From the NCBI GenBank assembly GCA_036493475.1, contig DASXPS010000083.1, forward strand, positions 1 to 64,000: a stretch of DNA of 64,000 nucleotides. The letters run 5' to 3'. The position numbers and the translations under genes were made by a program. The notes beneath the pieces are model-generated. The model saw only the letters and a list, made by a program, of their open reading frames with translations, ran no database searches and was not told the origin of the DNA. This stretch comes from Sporichthyaceae bacterium (GTDB lineage Bacteria; Actinomycetota; Actinomycetes; Sporichthyales; Sporichthyaceae). The number at the start of each line of letters is the position of its first letter. Positions within the stretch are counted from its first letter, which is position 1. Shown piece by piece: positions 7,615-16,081 of this stretch.

Positions 7615-9017
7615 GAGTGCTCGTCACCGGCGCGAGCGGCGCTTTCGGTGCCCCGCTCTGTGCAGCGCTCGCCGCCGGGGGAGTCGACGTCATCGGGATG
7701 GCCCGGCGTCCTCCGGCGACCTTCCCGGCCGGCGCCGAGTTCGTCGCCGGTGACATCAGGGATGCCGACGCCGTCGATGCCGCGGTCGCGAAGGCTGACC
7801 GTGTCGTGCATCTGGCCTGGTTCATGGGTGTCGCGAAGGACCGCGAGGGCGCCGAGCGGATCAACCTCGGCGGTACCCGCAATGTGATCGCGGCGGCCCG
7901 CAAACACGGCGTGCAGAAACTGATCTTCTCCTCGTCGGTGACGGCCTACGGCGTGACTCCGGGCCACGGGGTCTACCGCGAGAACGACGAACGCCGGCCG
8001 GACCCGCAACTGCAGTACGCGCACCACAAGATGGTGGTCGAGGACGAGTTGCTGGGCTGCGGCATCCCGTTGGCGATGGTGCGGCCCAATATCGTCATCG
8101 GCCGCAACGTGTCCTCGATGTCGGTGGCGATTCTCGCGACGCCGGTTCTGGTGGGCGTCCGCGGCCAGGCGCACCCCTTCCAGTTCGTGCATCAGGACGA
8201 CGTGATGCGCTTCCTCTACGCCGTCACGACCGGGGAGCGCACCGGCCTGGTCAACCTCGCCGACGCGGCGACCACGAGCCTGGAACAGGTCGGGGAGATG
8301 CTGGGGCGCCGGGTCGTGCGGCTGTCCGCGGGTGTGCTCGGGCGCAGCATGGATCTGATGTTCCGGTTCGGATTGAGCGACGTCGACAGCGTCGCCCTGG
8401 ACATGCTGAAGGAGTTCCCGGTCGCGGACACCACGGCCCTGCGCGAGCAGTGGGGCTTCCGGACGTCCTGGTCGATGCAGGACGCGTTGCGCGACACCCG
8501 TCGGGCCATCGCCGGGGTCAACCTGCTCGGCACCAAGCAGGTACGGCGCCGCGACGCCCCGGTCCTGCCGCCCATCGGGGGGGCCGCCGGGGACATCGCG
8601 CGGCTCTCGCCGGCCGTGCTCGCCGCTGTTCATCGCGAGCTGCCGGCGGACTCGGCCCTGACTGCGGACCTCCTCTCCCGCGCGGCCGGTGGATGGCAGG
8701 CGCGCCCGAGCCACGACACCCGCAGGGTGGCTGGGTGGGCGGCGACCGAGACGTCGTTGCTACTCGGCGCCCTGCCCACGGATCTGTCCGTGGAGACGGC
8801 CGCGGCGCGGCTTTCCCAGCTCGGCGATCTGCTGGTCGACCTGGTCGCGCTGACGCAGGACGAACCCGCGGTGATCACCCGGGTCGAGGCCGTCGCCCCG
8901 GCGCTGTCCGGCTTGGTCGCTGCGGTGGGAGCAGGCGCAGACTTGCCATCGCCGTGGTCCGCGCCCCTGGCGGATGTGGTGCACGCCGCCCGGACCTGTG
9001 CCCGGGCATGGAACTGA
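7611..9017 (+). CDS. NAD-dependent epimerase/dehydratase with unassigned C-terminal helical domain
   Basis: 468 residues. Residues 1 to about 300 form an extended SDR: GASGAFGAPL nucleotide loop, SSSVTAYG, and the catalytic YAHHK. Residues from about 320 to the end (LLGTKQVRRRDAPVLPP onward) are an Ala/Leu-rich helical extension that matches no domain I recognise. A similar epimerase core begins the 879-residue fusion at 33981-36620. Such enzymes often act as 3beta-hydroxysteroid or dihydroflavonol-type dehydrogenases, but the substrate is unknown. The ATG overlaps the preceding stop (ATGA). It is the last gene of the plus-strand operon; a 16-base gap separates it from the convergent aldehyde dehydrogenase. 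Confidence 0.82.
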   Translation: MRVLVTGASGAFGAPLCAALAAGGVDVIGMARRPPATFPAGAEFVAGDIRDADAVDAAVAKADRVVHLAWFMGVAKDREGAERINLGGTRNVIAAARKHGVQKLIFSSSVTAYGVTPGHGVYRENDERRPDPQLQYAHHKMVVEDELLGCGIPLAMVRPNIVIGRNVSSMSVAILATPVLVGVRGQAHPFQFVHQDDVMRFLYAVTTGERTGLVNLADAATTSLEQVGEMLGRRVVRLSAGVLGRSMDLMFRFGLSDVDSVALDMLKEFPVADTTALREQWGFRTSWSMQDALRDTRRAIAGVNLLGTKQVRRRDAPVLPPIGGAAGDIARLSPAVLAAVHRELPADSALTADLLSRAAGGWQARPSHDTRRVAGWAATETSLLLGALPTDLSVETAAARLSQLGDLLVDLVALTQDEPAVITRVEAVAPALSGLVAAVGAGADLPSPWSAPLADVVHAARTCARAWN

Positions 9018-9033
9018 GCGACGCCTGCTCAGC

Positions 9034-10518
9034 TCAGCCGGCGTGCCATTGGATCGCCTTCATCTCGGTGAACTCGTCGAGCGCGCCCTCGCCGAGCTCG
9101 CGGCCGAGACCGCTGCGACGCCAACCGCCGAACGGTGCCCAGCTACTCATGCCGCCGGTGCCCCCGTTGATCGACACGTTGCCGGTGCGCAAGGCGCAGG
9201 CGAGGTCGTAGGCGCGGGCTGGGTCCCCCCACACCGCGCCGGACAGGCCGTAACGGGAGTCGTTCGCGATCGCGATGGCTTCCTCGTCGGTGTCGAAGGG
9301 GATCGCGAGCAGCACCGGCCCGAAGATCTCGTCCTGTGCGACCGAGCTGGCATTCGTCAGCCCGGTCACCAATGTCGGCCGGTAGTAGAAGCCGCGGTCC
9401 AGGCCGGCCGGCCGGGCGCCGCCGGCCAGGATCTGCCCGCCCTCGGCACGCGCGAGGTCCACGTAGTGCTCGACGCGGGCGCGTTGCGACTCGCGGATCA
9501 GCGGCCCCATCACGGTGGCGGGGTCGCGCGGGTCGCCGACGGTGACCTTCTCCAGGCCCACCGCGAGCATCCCGACGTAGTCCTCGAAGCAGCTGCGATG
9601 GACGAGGTGGCGGGTCCACAGCGCACAGCCCTGACCGGAGAACGTCGCGGCCTGCTGCACGCCCCCCGCGACCGCCGCGGCCAGGTCGGCCTCGGGCAGC
9701 ACGATCATCGCGGACTTTCCGCCGAGTTCCAGCAGCACGCGCTTCATCGTCGGGGCGGCCTGGACGAGGATCTGCTCGCCGACGGCATCGGATCCGGTGA
9801 AGGTCACCGCGTCGATCCGTGCATCGGTGGTGAGGGCCCGGGCGACGTCGATGCCGCCGGTCACCACGCTCAGCACGCCCGGCGGCAGCTCGGCCTCCTC
9901 GGCTGCCCGCGCGATCAACAACGCTTCCAGCGGTGTGTACGGCGAGGGCTTGAGCACCATCGTGCAGCCCGCCGCCAGCGCGGGCGCCAGCTTCATGATG
10001 TTGAGGAAGAACGGCGCGTTGAACGGCGTGATCGCGGAGACGACACCAACCGGCTCGCGTCGGAGCACGCCGGACCCGAGCACCCGCCCGTGCCGTGCGC
10101 TCATCACGGTCGCGGGCAGGGGCGTCTCCGGCTTCCAACCCGCGAGGTGCTCGACGAACCACTCCAGGTGCCGCAGCGGAGTGTCGACCTGCCCGCGCCG
10201 CGCGATCATCGCCGAGGTCCCGACCTCGTCGATGACGACGTCGGTGATGGCGTCCGCCCACGAGGTGAAGATGCCGAGGAGACGCTCCAGGGCGGCCCCG
10301 CGCTGACGGGGCGTCAGGTTCGGCCAGGGCCCGGTGTCGAACGCCCGCCGGGCCCCGGCAATGGCGAGGTCGACCTCGGCCATTCCGCCCACTGGCGCCC
10401 GGGCAATGACGGCTTCGGTGGCGGGGTTGAGCACCGGCTCGTCGGCGTCGGTCGGGAGCCAGCGGCCGTCCACGTACAGGCCGTCGAACACCCGCAGATC
10501 CGGGGTCGCCACCGACAT
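9034..10518 (-). CDS. NAD(P)-dependent aldehyde dehydrogenase
   Basis: 494 residues, full length for the ALDH superfamily. Asn167 (TPFNAPF), the glutamate in LELGGKSA (Glu264) and the catalytic cysteine Cys298 (FSGQGCALW) are all present. It oxidises an aldehyde to the acid, and its place beside a P450 locus suggests removal of an aldehyde formed by hydroxylation and alcohol oxidation. The ATG is preceded by GGAGGAG at good spacing. It is divergent from the amine-dehydrogenase-like gene at 10561, and the conserved AATCAT box lies in the 42-base gap. The close relatives by eye are the broad betaine/phenylacetaldehyde-type ALDHs; exact substrate is not deducible. Confidence 0.93.
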   Translation of the reverse strand: MSVATPDLRVFDGLYVDGRWLPTDADEPVLNPATEAVIARAPVGGMAEVDLAIAGARRAFDTGPWPNLTPRQRGAALERLLGIFTSWADAITDVVIDEVGTSAMIARRGQVDTPLRHLEWFVEHLAGWKPETPLPATVMSARHGRVLGSGVLRREPVGVVSAITPFNAPFFLNIMKLAPALAAGCTMVLKPSPYTPLEALLIARAAEEAELPPGVLSVVTGGIDVARALTTDARIDAVTFTGSDAVGEQILVQAAPTMKRVLLELGGKSAMIVLPEADLAAAVAGGVQQAATFSGQGCALWTRHLVHRSCFEDYVGMLAVGLEKVTVGDPRDPATVMGPLIRESQRARVEHYVDLARAEGGQILAGGARPAGLDRGFYYRPTLVTGLTNASSVAQDEIFGPVLLAIPFDTDEEAIAIANDSRYGLSGAVWGDPARAYDLACALRTGNVSINGGTGGMSSWAPFGGWRRSGLGRELGEGALDEFTEMKAIQWHAG

Positions 10519-10534
10519 TCGCTCCTCCTGGAGA

Positions 10535-10560
10535 TGCGCTAATCATTTACACTGTAGTCC
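10535..10560 (+). promoter_or_regulatory. leaderless promoter with shared AATCAT box (site B)
   Basis: TGCGCTAATCATTTACACTG lies at 10535-10554. TACACT at 10548-10553 is a good -10 hexamer, and seven bases later the GTG of the plus-strand gene at 10561 begins, so the transcript is probably leaderless. The box is nearly identical to the site at 16806-16828. Confidence 0.68.
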
Positions 10561-11667
10561 GTGGCCGAACCCAGAGACACCCGCGCCGGCGCGGGACGCA
10601 TTCGCGTTGCGCAGTGGGGGACGGGCAATGCCGGCTCGGTGGCGCTCGGCGCCATCCTCGACGACCCCGGTCTCGAACTCGTTGCCCTCTGGGTCGCCCG
10701 GTCGAGCAGCGCATCCCGGGACGCGTCGGAGCTGGCGATACGACGTGCCGGGACGGGCGCCGTCGGAGTTGCGGCGACCACGGACCCGACTGCGGTCCTC
10801 GCCGCCCGACCCGATTGCGTCGTCTACATGGCAACGGACCGGGACCGGGCCGAGGAGGTCGTCGACGACCTGGCCACGATCCTCGCCGCCGGAATCAACG
10901 TCGTCGCCACGACGATGCCCATGCTGGTACATCCCGACGGGGCGGGGCCGGTAGTGCGGGCCCGGTTGGCAGCGGCCTGCGCGTCCGGGAACAGCTCGTT
11001 CCTCTGCACCGGCATCGAGCCCGGCTTCACCGCCGACGCGCTCGTGCTGACCTTGTCCAGCCTGTCGCGGGAGATCACCCGGGTGTACGTACAGGAGGCG
11101 ATGAACGTCGGGAGCTACCGGGTTCCGCGGTGGCGATCGGGGCTCGGCAACAACATCCACCAGGACGCGACGCTTTATCGCGAGGGGCACATTGCCCGGG
11201 GCTGGACGGGGGTGCTCACGCTGCTGGCGGACGGGCTCGGCGTGACGCTCGAGGAGATCCGCGAGGTCCGCCGCGTCGCGGCGGCGGGCCGGGTGTTCGA
11301 GGTTCCCGCCGGGCGCTACGGACCGGATGACGTTGCCGCGCTGAATTTCCAGGTGATCGGAGTTGTGGGTGGAGAACCTCGCCTGGTCGTCGACCACACC
11401 TACCGACTGCTCGATGAGGTCGCCCCGGACTGGCCGCAGCCGCTGGCACCGGATCGCCGCACGACACGCATCCGGATCAGCGGCGTCCCGGACATCGACG
11501 TGACGCTCGAACTCGGCGGTGCGGGACTCGACCCGACCGATCAGGGCGTGTTGGGGACGGCCATGCGCGCCGTCCACGCGATCCCCGCCGTCGTTGCGGC
11601 ACCTGCGGGCATGCGCACCAGCCTCGACCTGCCCGTCATCGTCGGCCGGCACGCGATGGCACCGTGA
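10561..11667 (+). CDS. NAD(P)-binding dihydrodipicolinate-reductase-like protein (second copy)
   Basis: 368 residues, same family as 2217-3317. The nucleotide loop is VAQWGTGNAGSVALGAIL, and the conserved GNSSFLCTGIEPGFTADAL core aligns with GNSSLFYGGIDPGF of the other copy. The C-terminal domain ends AVHAIPAVVAAPAGMRTSLDLP, again matching the paralogue. It is a probable NAD(P)-dependent oxidoreductase of unknown substrate in the 2,4-diaminopentanoate-dehydrogenase-like group. It appears to be transcribed alone from the AATCAT promoter, with a GTG start and no ribosome binding site, and is followed after six bases by the convergent TetR gene. Confidence 0.8.
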   Translation: MAEPRDTRAGAGRIRVAQWGTGNAGSVALGAILDDPGLELVALWVARSSSASRDASELAIRRAGTGAVGVAATTDPTAVLAARPDCVVYMATDRDRAEEVVDDLATILAAGINVVATTMPMLVHPDGAGPVVRARLAAACASGNSSFLCTGIEPGFTADALVLTLSSLSREITRVYVQEAMNVGSYRVPRWRSGLGNNIHQDATLYREGHIARGWTGVLTLLADGLGVTLEEIREVRRVAAAGRVFEVPAGRYGPDDVAALNFQVIGVVGGEPRLVVDHTYRLLDEVAPDWPQPLAPDRRTTRIRISGVPDIDVTLELGGAGLDPTDQGVLGTAMRAVHAIPAVVAAPAGMRTSLDLPVIVGRHAMAP

Positions 11668-11673
11668 ACCTCG

Positions 11674-12306
11674 TCAGCTTCTGGTGGACCGGCGGATCTT
11701 CCGGACGGCGACCAGTGCTTCGCGCAAACCCTGTTCCGCCTCGGCGAGTTCGCCGGCGACCGGGCTCCGTGCCGGCCGCAACGCGGGCGCGAAGAACGTG
11801 CGGAAGAGCGTGCGGGCCTCTTTGGCGGTGAAGGTGCGATAGGACGTTCCGCCGACGTAGCAGTCCAGGATCCAGTCGGTGATCGTGCCGGTGCCGATGT
11901 CGGCACGGATCTCCCCGTTGTCCTGACCCACCCTCAGGATCGGGTCGACGAAGGCGAAGCCCATGCCGCGCAGGAAATCGTGGCCGGCGAGACCGGTGGA
12001 CGGGATGAGGTGGGCCAGCGCTTCGTCGGCCCGTACCTCGGTGACCGTGTAGACCACGGTCGCCTCGATCTTCGCCACGGCATCGCGTTCGCGGCTCACC
12101 AGATCCGCCACGGTGTTCCGGTGGCGTTCCAGCGCCCGCTCGGTGACCGCCTGCAGGATCTCCGGGACGCCGCTGACGGCGCGGTAGGCCGTGGCCCGCG
12201 AGACGTCGGCGGTGCGGGCGACGTTCTCCATCGTCGGCGGGACCTCGCCGGCCGTCAGCAGTGCGCGTGCCGCATCGATCAGGCGCTCACGGGTGGCGGT
12301 AGACAT
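11674..12306 (-). CDS. TetR-family transcriptional regulator
   Basis: 210 residues. The N-terminal helix-turn-helix covers about residues 6-50: RERLIDAARALL, then TMENVARTADVSRATAYR with the TetR recognition helix. The remainder is a helical ligand-binding domain without recognisable subgroup motifs. It is divergent from the FAD monooxygenase operon that starts at 12379. On the minus strand TATAGT stands six bases before its ATG, giving a probable leaderless transcript, and this -10 box lies inside an inverted repeat, so autoregulation with control of the divergent operon is the simplest model. The ligand is unknown. Confidence 0.9.
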   Translation of the reverse strand: MSTATRERLIDAARALLTAGEVPPTMENVARTADVSRATAYRAVSGVPEILQAVTERALERHRNTVADLVSRERDAVAKIEATVVYTVTEVRADEALAHLIPSTGLAGHDFLRGMGFAFVDPILRVGQDNGEIRADIGTGTITDWILDCYVGGTSYRTFTAKEARTLFRTFFAPALRPARSPVAGELAEAEQGLREALVAVRKIRRSTRS

Positions 12307-12332
12307 GAGACGACTATAGCTCTACTGTCTCA
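12306..12332. promoter_or_regulatory. candidate TetR operator in divergent promoter
   Basis: TGAGAC at 12306-12311 and GTCTCA at 12327-12332 form a perfect 6-base inverted repeat. A second, imperfect palindrome TATAGCTCTA lies at its centre (12315-12324). The TetR -10 hexamer TATAGT (minus strand) is inside. This fits an operator for the adjacent TetR acting on both its own gene and the 12379 operon. Confidence 0.5.
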
Positions 12333-12378
12333 AGAGGCGATACACCAAAATCCGAAGTGTCTCTCGACAGGTATCTCC

Positions 12379-13800
12379 GTGGCCACCGAAAGCGTCGACG
12401 TCCTGATCGTGGGCGCGCGCTGCGCGGGTTCCGCCGCGGCCGCGATGTTCGCCCGCGCAGGCCGTTGCGTGCTGGCGCTGGAGCGGGCCACGTTTCCGGC
12501 CGACACCCTGTCCAGCCACACGATGTTCGCCGGTCATCTGGACGAGATCCGGCTCATCGGCGCCGAGCACCGGGTGCTGGAACTCGGCCCGCCGGACCTG
12601 CGTTATTCGCATCTCGAGGTATCTGACGGTATGTCAGCACCGGTCACCCTGGACGAGGTGGTCTCCGACGACAACGCGTTCACGGTGACCTCGGTGCGTC
12701 GTTACCTGCTGGACCAGGTGCTGGTGGACAACGCTCGCGAGGCCGGTGCCGAGGTGCGCGAGCAGTCCGCGTTCACTGACCTCATCCGCCGCGGCGGGCG
12801 CGTTGTCGGCGTGACCTACGTCGATGCGTCGGGCGAGCAGCACCAGGTGCGGGCGAAGCTCGTGCTCGGTGCGGACGGTCAGTTCTCCTCGGTGGCCGAG
12901 CGGCTCGGCGTCTCGGAGCCGTACCGCTACTCGCACAGCCCTCGCGCGGCGGTGTACCGCCACATCGTCGATCCGGTCACCACCGGTCCCGCGGCGACGA
13001 CGGTCTACAGCTGGCTGCTCGGCACGTCGATCGCCTTCGCCTTCCCGACCACCCCCCGCGGCCAGATCGTGGTCATGTTCATCGACGAGGACACGGACCT
13101 GGACCTGGCGCGGCAGGACCCCGAGCGGTTCTGGGACGCCAAGCTGACCGTCCATCCGACGATCGCCGCACGCCTGGCCGGCGCGACGGAGATGGGGCCG
13201 TTGCGGATCACCGACCAGCTCTCGTCTTACTTCCGGCACGCGAGCGGGCCCGGCTGGGCGCTGATCGGCGACGCGGGTCATTTCAAGGACCCGATCATCG
13301 GCCAGGGTATGCGCGATGCCATCTGGGCGGGCCGAACGGTGTGCGAACGCGCCGAGGCGCGTCTCGACAATCCCGCCGAACTCGACCGGGCGTTGCGCCG
13401 GTGGGAGGCAGAACGGGAGCGCGAATGCCTGCTCGCCTACCTGGGGGCGGTACTGGAGTCCCACCTGACGGTGAACTCCGCCGGCCGTCGCCAGTTGCTC
13501 CGGGTCCTCGACGAGTTGAAGTTCCCGCTCATCCAGGCACTCGGGCACCGCAACGGCAACGTCACGAAGTTCATCCGCCCCGACTTGGTGGCCACCGCCC
13601 TGGGGCGCACGCTGAAAGCCTCGCCGGACCGCCGCGCGCTGATCGGTGACCTGGCGGCCGACGCGAGGCTGCTCGGCCGGGTGCTGTGGCACGCGAAACG
13701 CAACACCTTCCGCTCGACCGATGCGATGCTCGAGCTCGAGCAGGTCGGCGCGGGATGGCCGCGACCGCGTCGCGGAGACCGAACGTCCGCGCCGTGTTGA
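12379..13800 (+). CDS. FAD-dependent monooxygenase/oxidoreductase
   Basis: 473 residues. The FAD-binding start is VDVLIVGARCAGSAAAAMFARAG, a variant of the GxGxxG dinucleotide fold, and the second FAD motif is GWALIGDAGHFKDPIIGQGM at roughly residues 290-310. The pattern belongs to the p-hydroxybenzoate-hydroxylase/geranylgeranyl-reductase-like flavoproteins. It could hydroxylate, epoxidise or reduce a hydrophobic substrate. The GTG at 12379 was chosen because the FAD fold starts directly after it; no clear ribosome site is seen. It leads a four-gene operon, and its stop overlaps the next gene. The TetR at 11674-12306 is divergent and a probable regulator. Confidence 0.85.
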   Translation: MATESVDVLIVGARCAGSAAAAMFARAGRCVLALERATFPADTLSSHTMFAGHLDEIRLIGAEHRVLELGPPDLRYSHLEVSDGMSAPVTLDEVVSDDNAFTVTSVRRYLLDQVLVDNAREAGAEVREQSAFTDLIRRGGRVVGVTYVDASGEQHQVRAKLVLGADGQFSSVAERLGVSEPYRYSHSPRAAVYRHIVDPVTTGPAATTVYSWLLGTSIAFAFPTTPRGQIVVMFIDEDTDLDLARQDPERFWDAKLTVHPTIAARLAGATEMGPLRITDQLSSYFRHASGPGWALIGDAGHFKDPIIGQGMRDAIWAGRTVCERAEARLDNPAELDRALRRWEAERERECLLAYLGAVLESHLTVNSAGRRQLLRVLDELKFPLIQALGHRNGNVTKFIRPDLVATALGRTLKASPDRRALIGDLAADARLLGRVLWHAKRNTFRSTDAMLELEQVGAGWPRPRRGDRTSAPC

Positions 13801-15650
13801 CCCGAATCGCGGCCGTCCAGCCGCGGCTGCACCAGGCCGCGGTGGAGACCAACCTGGCCCTGGTCGAGGACCTCGTCCGCGACGCGCACCGGGTGCACGC
13901 TCCGGATCTGATCGTGCTCCCCGCAGAAATCGGTGCCGCACGCGACTCCGGCGCGCAGGCGCGGCCGGTCGACGGGGCCCCGTTGGCGCTGTTGCGTCAG
14001 CTCGCCGCGGAACTGCAGTGCGTGGTCGCCGGCGGTGCGTCTGCGGTGCGCGGTCGCGACGCCTACGCCACGTACTTCCTGGTGGAGCCCGACGGGCGCA
14101 TCCACCTGCACGACAAGAACACCGCGTCCGGCCGGGAGCAGTTTCGGCTGCGCAGCGGATCCGATGACGGCCTGACGGCCGTCGTGGCCTGGCACCGTGC
14201 GCGCGTCGGTCTGGTCAGCGGCCTGGAATGGGCGCAGGTCCGCACGGCTGCGCGGCTACGTGCGGCCGCCGCGGGTCTCGTGGTCGGCGGGCAGGCCGGG
14301 GACACCTGGCCGTTGGCGGACCGAGCGGACCTGACGGGTCGTCTTCCGGGCCTGATGGCTCGTCAGGTGGGAGCGCCGGTCGTCATGGCGGCGCATTCCT
14401 CAGTGGGCGGGACACAGATCTGCGACCGCGACGGCACGGTGTTGGCCCGGCTCGACCGCGCGGACGGCGAAGGGCATGTCAGCGCCACGGTGCGTCTCGG
14501 GCCGAGCGAGCCGATCGACCGTCCGCGCGGCGGGACCTGGACCGTCGATCTCGGGCGAGCCACGGTGTCCGCGCTGCGAACCCTCACCGCCGTGGGCGCG
14601 ACTACTTATCGCCTGCGCCGCACGACGCGGCGCTTCGCCTGGCAGGACTGTCCGGCCACCGACCTGCCCGACGAGCTGGGGCCGGGCGGCCCGCGGCCGC
14701 ACCGGGGTGGTTCCCTTCCCGCGCGCGAGGTCGTCGTCACCGCACGCCGCGCCCTGGCGGACGGCGTCGTCGGACTGACGTTCAGCGCGGCGGACGGCGG
14801 TTTGCTGCCGGTCTGGGCGGCCGGGGCGCACATCGATCTGCTGTTGCCGAATGACCTGATCCGGCAGTACTCGCTGTGCGGCGAACCGACGAGCGGCCGG
14901 TTCGACATCGCGGTGCTGGATGTTCCCGGCGGCCGGGGTGGATCACGCTGGATCCACCAGAACCTCATGCCGGGGGAGCGGCTGCAGGTCCGGGGGCCGC
15001 GCAACCACTTCGCACTGTCCGCGGGTTCCCAGCCCGTATTTCTCGCCGGGGGCATCGGCATCACCCCGATCCGCGCCATGGTCCACGAGGCCCGGGCGCG
15101 CGGCCTCGATTGGCGCCTGATCTACGGCGGACGTACCCATTCCGCGATGGCGTTCGTCGATGAGCTGCGGGCGCTGGATCCGCAACGCGTCCGGGTCGTT
15201 CCGCTCGACGTCGACGGTCTGCTCGACCTGGACGGGACCGTGGCGAACCTGCCGGGCCGCGCCGAGGTGTTCGCGTGTGGACCCGCCGGCATGCTCGAGG
15301 TCCTGGAGAAGCTGTTCGCGGAGGACACGACCGGTCGGCTGCACCTCGAGCGGTTCGAACCCCGGCTGTCACCGGTCGATCGGGTGGACGCCGACTTCAC
15401 CATCACGCTGGCCTCCTCCGGCCGGCAAATGGTCGTGCCCGCGCACCGGCGGGCACTGGACGTGCTGCGCGAGGCCGGGGTGCCCGTCGACAGTGCCTGC
15501 CGCGCCGGGGTGTGTGGCAGCTGCGCCGTGCGGGTGCTGGACGGTACCCCTGATCACCGGGACTCCATCGGCGAATCGGGACGACCCGAGAACGCGATGA
15601 TGGTCTGCGTATCGCGGTCCCTCACCCCCGACCTCACCCTCGAGGTATGA
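13794..15650 (+). CDS. fusion: nitrilase-like (inactive site) + phthalate-dioxygenase-reductase-type flavoprotein with 2Fe-2S
   Basis: 618 residues in two parts. Residues 1 to about 290 follow the carbon-nitrogen hydrolase fold: Glu45 (LPAEIG) and Lys108 (HDKNT) of the catalytic triad are present, but the cysteine position in GLVSGLEW is Gly143, so hydrolase activity is unlikely. Residues from about 305 form an oxidoreductase: flavin motif RQYSLCGEP, NAD motif GGIGITPIR, and a plant-type 2Fe-2S centre with Cys569, Cys574, Cys577 and Cys605. The second half should pass electrons from NAD(P)H to a partner oxygenase. A GTG at 13794 is used; an ATG at 13755 is an alternative. The start overlaps the FAD monooxygenase stop. 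Confidence 0.83.
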   Translation: MLTRIAAVQPRLHQAAVETNLALVEDLVRDAHRVHAPDLIVLPAEIGAARDSGAQARPVDGAPLALLRQLAAELQCVVAGGASAVRGRDAYATYFLVEPDGRIHLHDKNTASGREQFRLRSGSDDGLTAVVAWHRARVGLVSGLEWAQVRTAARLRAAAAGLVVGGQAGDTWPLADRADLTGRLPGLMARQVGAPVVMAAHSSVGGTQICDRDGTVLARLDRADGEGHVSATVRLGPSEPIDRPRGGTWTVDLGRATVSALRTLTAVGATTYRLRRTTRRFAWQDCPATDLPDELGPGGPRPHRGGSLPAREVVVTARRALADGVVGLTFSAADGGLLPVWAAGAHIDLLLPNDLIRQYSLCGEPTSGRFDIAVLDVPGGRGGSRWIHQNLMPGERLQVRGPRNHFALSAGSQPVFLAGGIGITPIRAMVHEARARGLDWRLIYGGRTHSAMAFVDELRALDPQRVRVVPLDVDGLLDLDGTVANLPGRAEVFACGPAGMLEVLEKLFAEDTTGRLHLERFEPRLSPVDRVDADFTITLASSGRQMVVPAHRRALDVLREAGVPVDSACRAGVCGSCAVRVLDGTPDHRDSIGESGRPENAMMVCVSRSLTPDLTLEV

Positions 15651-16081
15651 GCGGCACGGGTGGCGTCCCCACCGCGATCTACCGTTGTCCCGCCGCGGCG
15701 GCGGCGAGCGCGCTGAGCGGCACCGGACGGGTGCCCCTGGTCGTGGGCGGGAAGGCCTTCGCGGTACTCGCGGTCCTCCCCTCGGCCGTCGTGGTCGCGG
15801 TGGTGGTCCGTGGTCCCGTCGGGCTCCTCGTGCTGCAGCGGAAGGCCGCGACCGTCATCGCGGAGAGCCGACAGACCCGGCTGGAGGTCAGTGTGGGCGA
15901 CAGTTTCGTGCTCGCGGGCTCCCTGCCGCGACGATGGGCGGTTGGCCGACGCGGCCGACCCCTGCATCTCGGTCAGCACCCGATGGCACGCCTCGCCCGC
16001 GGTCTGGGCATGGCGGGACGGCCGGTGGCGACCCTCACGGTCGATGGTTCACGTTTCCGGACGGAGGTTGTGCATGGCTGA
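15647..16081 (+). CDS. half-length acetoacetate-decarboxylase-like protein
   Basis: 144 residues. The C-terminal half matches the end of the next gene: LHLGQHPMARLARGLGMAGRP here versus DLGEHPMAHRMRALGMTRRP there. The N-terminal half is shorter than the paralogue and lacks the WALPK stretch with the presumed active-site lysine. It may therefore be a non-catalytic partner or a decayed duplicate, although the frame is intact and the overlaps at both ends (ATGA with 15650, 8 bases with 16074) suggest it is still translated. No membrane helix is convincing; the central Val/Ala-rich run is probably a buried strand. Confidence 0.6.
   Translation: MSGTGGVPTAIYRCPAAAAASALSGTGRVPLVVGGKAFAVLAVLPSAVVVAVVVRGPVGLLVLQRKAATVIAESRQTRLEVSVGDSFVLAGSLPRRWAVGRRGRPLHLGQHPMARLARGLGMAGRPVATLTVDGSRFRTEVVHG

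Noticed and set aside
9014-9032. CTGAGC...GCTCAG hairpin between convergent genes
   Set aside because: Only a 6-base stem, partly inside the coding end, with no T-run; too weak to call a terminator.
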